DNA of 11,103 nucleotides from an uncultured Eubacteriales bacterium (GCA_900321905.1 ONXZ01000025.1:1-11103), one strand, 5' to 3'; positions 1-7,198 are shown, counted from the stretch's first letter. Made by a program: numbers and translations. Notes: generated by a model from the sequence alone, not told the origin.

Positions 1-566
1 ACAATATAAGCATTAACACCGAAAATATACTTTTCATTTTCAGTGGGGCTTTTTCAGGAATAAAAAAAGATACTGCAACTGACAACATTTCAATTGGTTT
101 AGATTCAAAAAACAACTGTTTTGAAATGTCCCAAAAGGTGAAATTAACCACTGAAGATTTGATTGATTTCGGCATGATTGCAGAACTGATTGGGCGTATT
201 CCGATAATTGAGGAAATCGAGCCATTGACGCTTTCACAATTATCTGAGATTCTGACAAAACCTAAAAACGCCATTACCAAACAGTATAAAGCGCTTTTTA
301 GGTCGTCGGGAGTTACATTAAAATTCAACAAATCTGCGTTGGAAGCCATTGCGAACCTTGCGCTTGAAAAAGGAATTGGCGCAAGAGGTCTTCGTTCGTA
401 TATGGAGGATGTGCTGCGGGATCACATCTTTGAACTTGATGCAGAATCAGAACCAAAGAACAAAACTATAACAATTACCAAAAAAATATTCGAGAAAAAC
501 GGTGTTCTTAAACGAAAAAATCCAGCTCGACTTCATAAAAGCCGTAAAAAAAGTATGGTATTTTGA
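1..566 (+). CDS. ClpX-like AAA+ unfoldase, C-terminal part (5' end beyond window)
   Basis: The reading frame is already open at position 3 and runs to a TGA at 564-566, so an ATG at 126 is an internal methionine. The first codons give a segment like the ClpX sensor-1 region (NTENILFIFSGAF, compared with the usual TTNILFICGGAF). This is followed by ELIGRIP, the ClpX arginine-finger motif, then LTKPKNAITKQYKALF, and GIGARGLRS with the sensor-2 arginine. ClpX unfolds proteins for ClpP or remodels nucleoprotein complexes. The copy is divergent: the stretch between sensor 1 and the arginine finger is poorly conserved, and the last 20 residues are a basic tail (RKNPARLHKSRKKS) unlike a normal ClpX end. 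The Walker motifs and any N-terminal zinc-binding domain lie outside the window. Its place inside the element suggests an accessory rather than a housekeeping clpX. Whether it is intact is unknown. Confidence 0.8.
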   Translation, partial: NISINTENILFIFSGAFSGIKKDTATDNISIGLDSKNNCFEMSQKVKLTTEDLIDFGMIAELIGRIPIIEEIEPLTLSQLSEILTKPKNAITKQYKALFRSSGVTLKFNKSALEAIANLALEKGIGARGLRSYMEDVLRDHIFELDAESEPKNKTITITKKIFEKNGVLKRKNPARLHKSRKKSMVF

Positions 567-652
567 AAACGGTGTTCAGAGTTCAAAAAACCATATAATA
601 ATGTTCAACAAAGCGTTGTGAATACTGCGTTTTTAAGAATTTGGAACTTGCC

Positions 653-725
653 ATTAGGCTTAGGGGTTCTTTTTTGTAAGAAAAAGATTTTTTGACAAAA
701 AAATTAAATAAGCCCTAAGCCTAAT
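653..725. repeat. 13-bp perfect inverted repeat flanking an AT-rich spacer
   Basis: Positions 653-665 (ATTAGGCTTAGGG) are the exact reverse complement of 713-725. The 47-bp spacer contains T-rich and A-rich runs and a TTGACA at 692-697. The pair lies in the gap between the clpX-like gene and the tnpW-like gene. It could be a binding site for an element-encoded protein, a transcript structure or a nicking/origin site. No function can be assigned from sequence alone. Confidence 0.6.
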
Positions 726-750
726 TTGCTTTTGATAAATCAAAAGCAAA
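725..750. repeat. 12-bp near-perfect palindrome, possible hairpin
   Basis: TTTGCTTTTGAT (725-736) is followed by AA and then its exact reverse complement at 739-750. It directly abuts the right arm of the 653-725 inverted repeat, so the two structures share base 725. No T-tract follows on the plus strand, so a simple rho-independent terminator is not well supported. It lies about 75 bp upstream of the tnpW-like start, compatible with an operator or a 5' leader structure. Confidence 0.55.
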
Positions 751-823
751 CTGTGAAGCGTAAAGTGAACATAACACGTATAAATTACTATTAACTTCCG
801 AAAATATTTAAGGGGGGATTTAG

Positions 824-1033
824 ATGATATTAAAAATGAATAATGCCTCCTTAAATGAAGGTGGAGGTAATATCGAAAATAAAGCTGTCTACAAAATCGG
901 AAATGCAGAATACAACGTTGACAGGGTGTTTGGACAAACACCGCTAAAAATCATATTGATGGATAAAATTTCCAGTGATACCAGCGTTGAAAATGCAGAC
1001 TTTCCATGTTATACTGATGTTGAAGTTAAGTAA
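824..1033 (+). CDS. TnpW-like small transposon-encoded protein
   Basis: This 69-residue protein starts at an ATG preceded by a purine-rich ribosome binding site (AAGGGGGGAT, about 810-819). A second ATG at 836 is possible but has no site of its own. The core, from about residue 22 to 49 (VYKIGNAEYNV, VFGQTP and LMDKISSD), resembles the conserved part of the TnpW family (typically YRIGxTTYxVxxHFSxTSKETxxDKI). Members of that family sit next to serine recombinases in Tn4451-like elements, and their biochemical role is not established. Here the gene ends 26 bp before the recombinase and is presumably co-transcribed with it. A role as a recombination directionality factor is possible from size and position only. 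The family assignment rests on recalled motif similarity. Confidence 0.6.
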   Translation: MILKMNNASLNEGGGNIENKAVYKIGNAEYNVDRVFGQTPLKIILMDKISSDTSVENADFPCYTDVEVK

Positions 1034-1059
1034 ACAGCAGTGAAAAAGGAGGAATAAAA

Positions 1060-2733
1060 ATGAATACTGCTGTTACTTATGCTGATATATATCTGCGACT
1101 ATCTATTGAAGAAGCGAATAACGGTGAGTCCGGAAGTATTATCAATCAGCGAAATATCATACAGCAATACTGCGAAGATAATAATATTACCATTGTCCGT
1201 GAGTTCGTGGACGACGGATTCTCAGGTTCTAATTTTGAACGGCCTGGGTTTAAATCTCTGCTCGCGCACATTGACACAGGTGTAGTAAATACTGTTATCA
1301 CGAAGGATTTATCGCGACTTGGACGTGATATGACGGAATCAAGTTACTATGCGGAAACATATTTCCCGGAACACGGAATTCACTACATTGCTATTAGTGA
1401 CGGATTTGATTCAAACGAAACTAATCTAATGGCTCCATTTCAGTTTGCGATGAACGATGTATATCTTCGTGACACATCGAGAAAGATAAAGCAAGTATTA
1501 AACCAGAAAAGGAATAAAGGTGAATATTGTGCGTGTCCGCCTTTTGGATATATGAGAAATCCAAGCGACAGCACAAGCCTTATTCCTGATCCGAAAACTG
1601 CTCCTATAGTTCAGCACATTTTTGAACTTGCTACAAGCGGAAAATCTGCACATTATATCGCTAATCAACTTACTGATGAAGGATATATTACGCCTTTAAA
1701 ATATAGAGCTTTGTTTAGGGATAATTTCTGTGATAAGGGTGCAGCCAGAGCAACGGACACATGGAATCATACCACAGTAAAACGCATACTTAAAAATCAA
1801 GTTTATCTTGGTCATACTGTTTTGGGCAAAACAAAAAAAGCGAGTCTGAAATCTAAAAAGAAGATTTCGGTTCCAAAGGAGGATTGGATTGTGCATTATA
1901 ACACCCATACTCCATTAGTGACACAGGAAACGTTTGATGAGGCTGCTCGTTTTATTGGAATGAATACAAAAAGCTGGGCAAAGAATGAAAAAACCAGGAT
2001 CAGCGTTTTTAACGGAATTGTTTTCTGCGAAAGCTGCGGCTCTGCACTATGTTCTTGTGGTAGTGTTTACAAGGGTGAACGTGAGAAGTATTGGTATTTA
2101 TCATGCTTGAATATTCCGAAGCGTTCTCCACATCATTGTGAAAATGGAGCAAGAATTAAATATTCTGACTTGTGCGAAATCGTTAAATCTGAACTTAATC
2201 AATTTATAGATTTATCAAAAGAGGACATTGACGAAATCATCAAAGCTGCTTCAAAGAAAGATCGTTCTGAAGTGTATCAGGATTCAAAAGACAATCTGCA
2301 AAGCATAGAAAAGCGAATAAAAGATATAGACCGTATAATACTGAAACTTTACAATGACAATTCAAATGGCTTAATTGACGATGAGCAGTTAAGCAAGGCG
2401 CTGAAAGCTCTTTCTAAAGAGTCAGCTAACCTGAAAGATCGAGCGGATAAAATAAGAAATCGGAACGTCGCTGTTAACGATGAAGCAGACGGCTATAAAG
2501 CTTTCTTTTCCATGATAGAACAATACAATCATATTGAAGAACTGACACCTGAAATTGTACGTGCTTTTATTGAACGTATCGAAATTGGAAAGAAAGAGTT
2601 GCCTGACGGATATACTGTTGCAACACATGATATTCCGTACAAACAGAACATCAAAATTGTTTACAGATTTATTGGTAACATTAGCGAAATTGAACGCAGT
2701 TTTAATGAAAAAGAATTAAAGACTGCAGTTTAA
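1060..2733 (+). CDS. Large serine recombinase (TnpX/Tn4451-type site-specific recombinase)
   Basis: This 557-residue protein is of usual length for large serine recombinases, which cut and rejoin DNA at attachment sites through a phosphoserine intermediate. The N-terminal resolvase domain (about 7-145) contains YLRLS with the likely nucleophile Ser15, followed by Gln30, the ERPGF segment (60-64) and KDLSRLGRD (82-90) with the catalytic arginines. The recombinase domain follows at about 155-300. A zinc ribbon has Cys323, Cys326, Cys349 and Cys360. A charged, coiled-coil-like stretch spans about 405-465, and a DUF4368-like C-terminal segment runs to the end. The start has an excellent ribosome binding site (AAGGAGG, 1046-1052). 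All expected catalytic residues are present, so the enzyme appears intact. The gene ends about 55 bp before the split SASP gene, consistent with it having integrated the element there. Confidence 0.93.
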   Translation: MNTAVTYADIYLRLSIEEANNGESGSIINQRNIIQQYCEDNNITIVREFVDDGFSGSNFERPGFKSLLAHIDTGVVNTVITKDLSRLGRDMTESSYYAETYFPEHGIHYIAISDGFDSNETNLMAPFQFAMNDVYLRDTSRKIKQVLNQKRNKGEYCACPPFGYMRNPSDSTSLIPDPKTAPIVQHIFELATSGKSAHYIANQLTDEGYITPLKYRALFRDNFCDKGAARATDTWNHTTVKRILKNQVYLGHTVLGKTKKASLKSKKKISVPKEDWIVHYNTHTPLVTQETFDEAARFIGMNTKSWAKNEKTRISVFNGIVFCESCGSALCSCGSVYKGEREKYWYLSCLNIPKRSPHHCENGARIKYSDLCEIVKSELNQFIDLSKEDIDEIIKAASKKDRSEVYQDSKDNLQSIEKRIKDIDRIILKLYNDNSNGLIDDEQLSKALKALSKESANLKDRADKIRNRNVAVNDEADGYKAFFSMIEQYNHIEELTPEIVRAFIERIEIGKKELPDGYTVATHDIPYKQNIKIVYRFIGNISEIERSFNEKELKTAV

Positions 2734-2779
2734 TTTAAAGATATGTTTTTGTATTTCAAAGACACATATTAAGATGTAA

Positions 2780-2800
2780 TTGAACACCAAGAGAGGTAGG
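2780..2800 (+). other. Probable right attachment junction (element / SASP gene)
   Basis: The SASP frame meets an in-frame TGA at 2781-2783. SASP-like residues (R-E-V-G-V-N-L) begin at 2790, so the crossover is probably near 2784-2795. The codons at the junction correspond to the segment of alpha/beta-type SASPs around the Gpr protease recognition region (typically E-V/I-A-x-E-x-G-V), which is conserved among paralogues. The exact core cannot be fixed without the left junction or the empty site. Confidence 0.55.
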
Positions 2801-2912
2801 TGTTAACCTTAAGCAGGGCTACAATGGTGACCTTACTTCTAAAGAGGCTGGTTCTGTCGGTGGACAGATGGTCAAGAAGATGGTTAAGGCATACGAAGAG
2901 TCTATGAGATAA
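2784..2912 (+). pseudogene. 3' fragment of an alpha/beta-type small acid-soluble spore protein gene
   Basis: From 2790 the frame encodes 40 residues beginning REVGVNLKQGYNGDL and including KEAGSVGGQMVKKMVKAYEE, ending at the TAA 2910-2912. The G-S-V-G-G-x-M-V-K motif is the second conserved DNA-binding segment of alpha/beta-type SASPs. These proteins coat and protect spore DNA and are degraded at germination. Intact family members have about 60-70 residues, so the N-terminal third, the start codon and the ribosome binding site are missing. An in-frame TGA lies at 2781-2783, and the first internal ATG is at 2868. The remaining codons show no frameshift or stop, which suggests recent separation or continuing selection. 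The gene still has its own terminator. It is non-functional as it stands, unless the element is excised. Confidence 0.85.
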
Positions 2913-2924
2913 CTCAAACCGAAG

Positions 2925-2960
2925 GGGCGGATTTATCCGCCCTATATTTATATATTTTTA
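2925..2960 (+). terminator. Rho-independent terminator of the SASP gene
   Basis: GGGCGGA (2925-2931), loop TTTA, and TCCGCCC (2936-2942) form a perfect 7-bp GC-rich stem. It lies 12 bp after the SASP stop codon and is followed by a U-rich stretch to about 2967. Its retention supports the 3' side being the original host gene end. Confidence 0.85.
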
Positions 2961-2969
2961 TTTTTTATC

Positions 2970-2998
2970 TTGTATTTTTATAATTAAAGTGCTATATT
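2970..2998 (+). promoter_or_regulatory. Candidate sigma-A promoter for trkA-trkH
   Basis: TTGTAT (2970-2975) and TATATT (2993-2998) are separated by 17 bp and lie about 30 bp upstream of the trkA start. The -10 matches 5 of 6 consensus bases, but the -35 only 3 of 6. The surrounding DNA is very AT-rich, so chance matches are likely. Confidence 0.35.
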
Positions 2999-3029
2999 AA
3001 TCTTAATTATGTGATTAGAGGTACAAGTT

Positions 3030-4412
3030 ATGCTTGGCAAAAAGAGAGCAAAGGGACTCAATATCATTATTGTCGGCTGCGGCAGGGTTGGTATAACTCT
3101 GATTGAGCAGTTGAGTGCTGAAGGACATTCCATCACCGTTATTGATAAGGACGCCGATTTAATCAACGAACTTATCAATTTTTACGACATTATGGGTGTT
3201 GTCGGCAACGGTGCAAGTTTTTCAATGCAGATTGAAGCGGGCATCAAAGATACTGACCTGATTATTGCCGTTACTGATTCTGACGAACTCAATCTGCTGT
3301 GCTGTACTGTTGCAAGGCGCGTAGGTAACTGCTCTGCGATTGCACGTGTCAGAAATCCCGATTACAGTCTTGAAATTGACTATTTGCGCAACAAACTCGG
3401 TCTTGCAATGATTATAAATCCTGAACTCGAAGCGTCGCGCGAGATGGCGAGGGTTTTGCTTTTGCCTACTGCTCTTGACGTTAACTCGTTTGCTCACGGT
3501 CAGGCAGAACTTGTAAAGTTTAAAGTAACAAGCGGCTCGATGATTGACGGTATGACCGTTGCCGATGTCGGCGCAAAAACTGAAAATGTGCTGATTTGCG
3601 CGATTGACCGTAAGGGTAAAATACATATTCCATCGGGTGATTTTGTTATTCAGGCGGGCGACAATATTTCCGTTGCCGCACCGCGTAAAGTTGTGCGCGA
3701 ATTCTTTAAGGCAATAGGCTTTAAAACTCACCATGTCAAGGACGCTATGATTATCGGCGGCGGCGACAGCGCATATTACCTTGCGCGTCAACTCCACCAC
3801 GTCGGTATCGGCGTTAAGATTATTGAAAAAAACAAGGATAGATGTGAAGAACTTTCAATGCTGCTTCCAAAGTCCACCATCATAAACGGTGACGGCACGG
3901 ACGAGGATTTGCTCAAGGAGGAGGGCATTGAGTCGGTTGAGTCGTTTATACCGCTGACAGGCAGTGATGAGGAGAACATTCTGCTCACGCTCTACGCCAA
4001 CCGCGTTTCAAACGCAAAGGTTATCACAAAAATTAACCGTCTTACATTTAACGACGTTATTGACGGACTCGACCTCGGCTCGATTATCTATCCCAGGTAT
4101 ATAACCACAGAAGCAATTATCGCATACGTCAGGGCGAAAAGTGCCTCGCGCGGTAATAATATCGAAACACTTTATCATATGTTTTCACAGCGTGCGGAGG
4201 CTATTGAGTTCAGAGTTGACGAGGATTACCCGGGTATCACCGGCAAGCAACTTATGGAACTCAAACTCAAAAAAGATTTGCTTATCGCCTTTATCAACCG
4301 CAAAGGCAAAATAATTATCCCCGGCGGACGCGATACTATCCTCGCGGGCGACACGGTTATGATAGTTACAACCAACAAAGGATTTAACGATATTTCTGAA
4401 ATTTTGGCATAG
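3030..4412 (+). CDS. trkA: Trk potassium uptake system regulatory subunit TrkA
   Basis: This 460-residue cytoplasmic protein has the duplicated architecture of full-length TrkA, which forms a nucleotide-binding ring gating TrkH. The first RCK-N Rossmann domain (about 10-130) has GCGRVG (16-21), with an acidic residue ending the second strand at VIDKD. The first RCK-C domain spans about 145-228. A second RCK-N domain (about 237-365) has GGGDSA (243-248) and a similar IIEKN strand. The second RCK-C domain runs to the end. Length fits the usual 450-480 residues. The start is supported by AGAGG at 3017-3021. trkH follows after 7 bp, so the two are almost certainly one operon. The longer antisense frame at 3222-3800 is a codon-structure shadow. 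Confidence 0.95.
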   Translation: MLGKKRAKGLNIIIVGCGRVGITLIEQLSAEGHSITVIDKDADLINELINFYDIMGVVGNGASFSMQIEAGIKDTDLIIAVTDSDELNLLCCTVARRVGNCSAIARVRNPDYSLEIDYLRNKLGLAMIINPELEASREMARVLLLPTALDVNSFAHGQAELVKFKVTSGSMIDGMTVADVGAKTENVLICAIDRKGKIHIPSGDFVIQAGDNISVAAPRKVVREFFKAIGFKTHHVKDAMIIGGGDSAYYLARQLHHVGIGVKIIEKNKDRCEELSMLLPKSTIINGDGTDEDLLKEEGIESVESFIPLTGSDEENILLTLYANRVSNAKVITKINRLTFNDVIDGLDLGSIIYPRYITTEAIIAYVRAKSASRGNNIETLYHMFSQRAEAIEFRVDEDYPGITGKQLMELKLKKDLLIAFINRKGKIIIPGGRDTILAGDTVMIVTTNKGFNDISEILA

Positions 4413-4419
4413 GTAGTTT

Positions 4420-5907
4420 ATGAATGTATCAATTATCAGACGAATACTCGGATATGTGCTAATACTTGAGGCAGTTTTGCTGATACTGCCTTGTCTTGTA
4501 GCGCTCTACTACGGCGAGGGCGAAGTCGAGCCTTTTGTTATCACGTCTTTAATCTGCCTTGCAATCGGCGCAGCAATGGGGCTGAAAAGGCCAAAGGACA
4601 ACGTATTTTACCTCAAGGAAGGCTGCGTTGCGACTGCGCTGAGTTGGGTGTTTTTAAGTTTGTTCGGCTGCCTGCCGTTTGTAATGTCAGGCGCAATACC
4701 AAACTTTACAGACGCACTGTTTGAAACCGTTTCCGGTTTCACCACAACTGGTGCAAGCATATTAAACGAAGTTGAATCACTGCCGAAATCCGTGCTGTTC
4801 TGGCGCAGTTTCACGCACTGGATTGGCGGAATGGGCATACTTGTGTTTTTGCTGGCGATTGTTCCGCTGTCGGGCGGCACAGGCTCAAACATCAACCTTA
4901 TGAAGGCTGAAAGCCCCGGTCCGTCAGTCGGCAAACTTCGTCCGAAAATGAGGACGACTGCAAGTTATCTTTACGCTATTTACGTTGCTATTACAGCGCT
5001 TGAAATTATAATGCTTGTCGCAGGCAAAATGCCGCTTTTTGACGCGGTTACAACGGCTTTTGGCACAGCAGGTACGGGCGGTTTTGGTATAAAAAATGAC
5101 AGTATAGCAAGCTATTCGCCTTATATCCAGTGGGTTGTTACTGTGTTTATGATTGCTTTCGGCGTTAACTTTAACGCGTACTTCCTGCTGATTTTCGGCC
5201 AGTTCAAACGTGCGCTGTCAATAGATGAAATCAGATGGTATGCTGTGTTGATTTTTTCATCAATCTGTATTCTGTTTGCTGCAACATACAAAACATTTTA
5301 CAGTGGTTGGGAAGCGGTGCGCCACTCGGCGTTTCAGGTGGCGTCAATAATTACCACAACAGGATTTTCCACTGCCGACTTTGATATGTGGCACGGCGCC
5401 TCAAAAACGGTTCTTGTGCTACTGATGTTTGTCGGCGCGTGCGCAGGAAGCACAGGCGGTGGCATCAAAGTGTCGCGCTTTGTCGTTGCAGGCAAAGGCG
5501 TGCTGCGCGAGATACGCTCATACGTTCACCCAAAGAGTGTTGAGAATATGAAAATGGATGGTAAAGTGCTTGATAAGAGCGTTATCAAGGCAACAAATAT
5601 TTACCTTATCACGTTTATGTTTGTATTCGTTACGTCGATGTTCTTTGTGTCGCTTGAAGGTCACGATTTGCTGACTAACTTCACTTCCGTTGCAGCAACG
5701 ATAAACAACATCGGACCGGGACTCGAGATGGTAGGACCTACCAAAAACTTCGGTTTCTTCAGTGCGTTTAGCAAGTATGTTTTCATTTTTGATATGCTTG
5801 CAGGCAGGCTTGAACTGTTCCCGATGCTCCTTGTGCTAAACCCTGTGTTGTGGAAAGACACGGTAAAGCAGAGCATAAAAAAACGCAAAATCAAAAAGTC
5901 AATATAA
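4420..5907 (+). CDS. trkH: Trk potassium transporter membrane subunit TrkH
   Basis: This 495-residue polytopic membrane protein belongs to the TrkH/KtrB superfamily of potassium transporters and has the usual length. Four pore-loop repeats are visible: SGFTTTGAS (105-113), GTAGTGGFG (215-223), ITTTGFST (311-318) and ATINNIGPG (426-434). Their filter glycines are about G111, G220, G315 and G432. The segment [13 protein letters not shown] (341-353) matches the conserved stretch before the last pore repeat. The C-terminus is short and basic (KKRKIKK). The start lies 7 bp after the trkA stop with only a weak ribosome binding site (AGGTAG), suggesting translational coupling. Together with TrkA it would form a complete potassium-uptake system. 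Confidence 0.95.
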   Translation: MNVSIIRRILGYVLILEAVLLILPCLVALYYGEGEVEPFVITSLICLAIGAAMGLKRPKDNVFYLKEGCVATALSWVFLSLFGCLPFVMSGAIPNFTDALFETVSGFTTTGASILNEVESLPKSVLFWRSFTHWIGGMGILVFLLAIVPLSGGTGSNINLMKAESPGPSVGKLRPKMRTTASYLYAIYVAITALEIIMLVAGKMPLFDAVTTAFGTAGTGGFGIKNDSIASYSPYIQWVVTVFMIAFGVNFNAYFLLIFGQFKRALSIDEIRWYAVLIFSSICILFAATYKTFYSGWEAVRHSAFQVASIITTTGFSTADFDMWHGASKTVLVLLMFVGACAGSTGGGIKVSRFVVAGKGVLREIRSYVHPKSVENMKMDGKVLDKSVIKATNIYLITFMFVFVTSMFFVSLEGHDLLTNFTSVAATINNIGPGLEMVGPTKNFGFFSAFSKYVFIFDMLAGRLELFPMLLVLNPVLWKDTVKQSIKKRKIKKSI

Positions 5908-5913
5908 CATAGC

Positions 5914-5937
5914 AAAGCAGGGCATATGCCCTGCTTT
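5914..5937. terminator. Bidirectional terminator between trkH and spoVAC
   Basis: AAAGCAGGGC (5914-5923), loop ATAT, and GCCCTGCTTT (5928-5937) form a perfect 10-bp stem. It is followed by a short T run on the plus strand. It lies just after both convergent stop codons and its right base is the first base of the spoVAC stop triplet, so it can serve both genes. Confidence 0.85.
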
Positions 5938-6380
5938 TAGTATAGTTTAAATATAAAGATTATCAGTCCGTAAAGCGTGCTGGCGACTGTGCCGTAGACT
6001 ATTACAGGTCCTGCGATAGAGAACATCTGCGCGGCGGTGCCGAGCACATATCCCTCATGCTGGAATTCGAGCGCAGGCGCAACTACAGAGTTGGCAAAAC
6101 CGCTGATTGGTACTATTGTGCCTGCTCCTGCGTGACGTGCGATTTTGTCGTAAACGCCTATTCCTGTCAGGATTGCGGTGATAATAATGATTACCGACGG
6201 CGTGGCGAGTTTGACTTCGTTCTCGCTGATTTCTGCGCTTTCAAAAATAAAGTTGAGTATCTGCGCAAACAGACAAATCCCACCGCCGAAGATAAATGCC
6301 TTAACACAGTTTAAGATAACGGGAGAATTCGGACTTGCTTTATCGGTCATCTTTGAGTAGTCGCTGTTTGAAATGCTCAT
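5937..6380 (-). CDS. spoVAC: Stage V sporulation protein AC
   Basis: This 147-residue membrane protein is about the length of B. subtilis SpoVAC (about 150) and aligns along its length. It has a short hydrophilic N-terminus and an NCVKAFIFGGGICLFAQ first membrane segment. TAILTGIGVYDKIARHAGAG follows, then the family hallmark TIVPISGFANS (88-98), and a hydrophobic C-terminal segment. SpoVAC is part of the SpoVA channel in the spore inner membrane. That channel moves Ca-dipicolinic acid into the forespore and releases it at germination; SpoVAC has been linked to mechanosensitive opening. The start is set by AAGGAG (minus strand, 6389-6394) 8 bp upstream. It stands alone, whereas spoVAC, spoVAD and spoVAE are normally adjacent. 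No convincing sigma-G promoter was found. Confidence 0.93.
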   Translation of the reverse strand: MSISNSDYSKMTDKASPNSPVILNCVKAFIFGGGICLFAQILNFIFESAEISENEVKLATPSVIIIITAILTGIGVYDKIARHAGAGTIVPISGFANSVVAPALEFQHEGYVLGTAAQMFSIAGPVIVYGTVASTLYGLIIFIFKLY

Positions 6381-6392
6381 AATTCTTGCTCC

Positions 6393-6420
6393 TTGACAAA
6401 AGTTTTTATTATTGTATAAT
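6393..6420 (+). promoter_or_regulatory. Near-consensus sigma-A promoter for the ABC ATPase gene
   Basis: TTGACA (6393-6398) and TATAAT (6415-6420) are both perfect hexamers, separated by 16 bp. Transcription would start near 6427, giving a leader of about 25 nt before the ATG at 6452. The -35 hexamer shares bases with the ribosome binding site of the divergent spoVAC gene. Confidence 0.85.
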
Positions 6421-6451
6421 TGTTATATACAATATGTAAAAGGTGAAAAGT

Positions 6452-7198
6452 ATGCATCTTATCGACGTCAGAAATGTTTATAAAATCTACAACCCCGGTG
6501 AAAATCAGGTTAACGCGCTTGACGGTGTTTCGCTCACGATAGACGAGGGCGAGTTTGTTGCAATTATCGGTCAGTCAGGTTCAGGCAAGTCAACGCTTAT
6601 GAATATGCTTGGTCTGCTTGACACGCCTACTGAGGGCGAGTATTACATCAACGGCAAGTTAGTTGACGACCTCACAGATGACCAGATGAGCGTTATCCGT
6701 AATGAGCAGATTGGATTTATCTTCCAGGGTTTTAACCTTATATCATCGCTCACAGCGCTTGAAAATGTTGAACTGCCGCTTGTTTACCGCGGAATGCACA
6801 GTTCGGAGCGCCACAAGATTTCTATTGCTGCGCTTGAAAAGGTTGGTCTTGGCGACAGACTTGACCACCTGCCGACTGCGCTTTCAGGCGGTCAGCAGCA
6901 GCGTGTTGCAGTTGCACGCGCTATTGCAGCCGCGCCGCCGGTTATACTTGCCGACGAGCCAACGGGTAACCTCGACACCAGGTCAACCAAAGACGTTATG
7001 GCGATTTTGCACACCCTTAAAGACGAGGGCAGGACGGTTATTGTAATCACCCACGATAATGAGATTGCCGAGGAAGCGGAGCGAGTTGTGCGTATTCGCG
7101 ACGGCAAAATTGTTGAGGATTACATCAACCCCGGATTTGAGGAAAAGTATGGCAGAAAAGCAAAATACGACAACAAAAATCCTATTGATTTGGGATAA
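6452..7198 (+). CDS. LolD/MacB-type ABC transporter ATP-binding protein
   Basis: Translated from the ATG at 6452, this 248-residue protein has every ABC ATPase motif. These are Walker A GQSGSGKST (40-48), Q-loop FQGFN (91-95), signature LSGGQQQ (144-150), Walker B VILADEPTGNLD (164-175) and H-loop His201. The LAFE-type layout and EPTGNLD resemble the MacB/LolD/FtsE family, which pairs with FtsX-like permeases to move peptides or lipids or to act mechanically. A GTG at 6443 extends the frame by three residues, but it lies inside the likely ribosome binding site AAAGGTG (6438-6444), so the ATG is preferred. The C-terminal tail after about 220 is charged. No permease is adjacent: a terminator follows at once. 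Its substrate and partner are therefore unknown. Confidence 0.93.
   Translation: MHLIDVRNVYKIYNPGENQVNALDGVSLTIDEGEFVAIIGQSGSGKSTLMNMLGLLDTPTEGEYYINGKLVDDLTDDQMSVIRNEQIGFIFQGFNLISSLTALENVELPLVYRGMHSSERHKISIAALEKVGLGDRLDHLPTALSGGQQQRVAVARAIAAAPPVILADEPTGNLDTRSTKDVMAILHTLKDEGRTVIVITHDNEIAEEAERVVRIRDGKIVEDYINPGFEEKYGRKAKYDNKNPIDLG

Larger units (their letters stand above)
1..2790 (+). mobile_element. Right-hand end of an integrated element carrying a large serine recombinase
   Basis: This segment is visibly richer in A/T than the genes after 3030. It carries an accessory-looking ClpX fragment, a TnpW-like small protein and a TnpX-type serine recombinase, with the recombinase closest to the right border. 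The right border is placed at about 2784-2795, where a SASP coding sequence begins abruptly without a start codon. No SASP 5' half is found anywhere in positions 1-2783, so the left border is inferred to lie outside the window. A recombinase gene next to one attachment site is common in elements that use large serine recombinases. The left extent, the element's total size and its cargo cannot be seen. The exact right boundary is uncertain by about 10 bp. Confidence 0.75.

Noticed and set aside
126..566. ATG at 126 as the start of a complete small protein
   Set aside because: The same frame is open to the window edge and encodes ClpX sensor-1 sequence upstream of this ATG, so it is internal.
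496..577. 12-bp direct repeat AAAACGGTGTTC at 496-507 and 566-577, sharing GGTGTT with the SASP junction at 2799-2804
   Set aside because: I considered it as an attachment-site duplication. The match to the right junction is only 6 bp and no SASP 5' codons accompany either copy, so chance is more likely.
692..721. TTGACA at 692-697 as a -35 element for the tnpW-recombinase operon
   Set aside because: No acceptable -10 hexamer lies 16-18 bp downstream, and the region is A/T-rich enough for chance hits.
3222..3800. 192-codon open frame on the minus strand inside trkA
   Set aside because: It is fully antisense to a clear trkA with all RCK motifs, and its translation has no recognisable domain or ribosome binding site; it is a codon-bias shadow.
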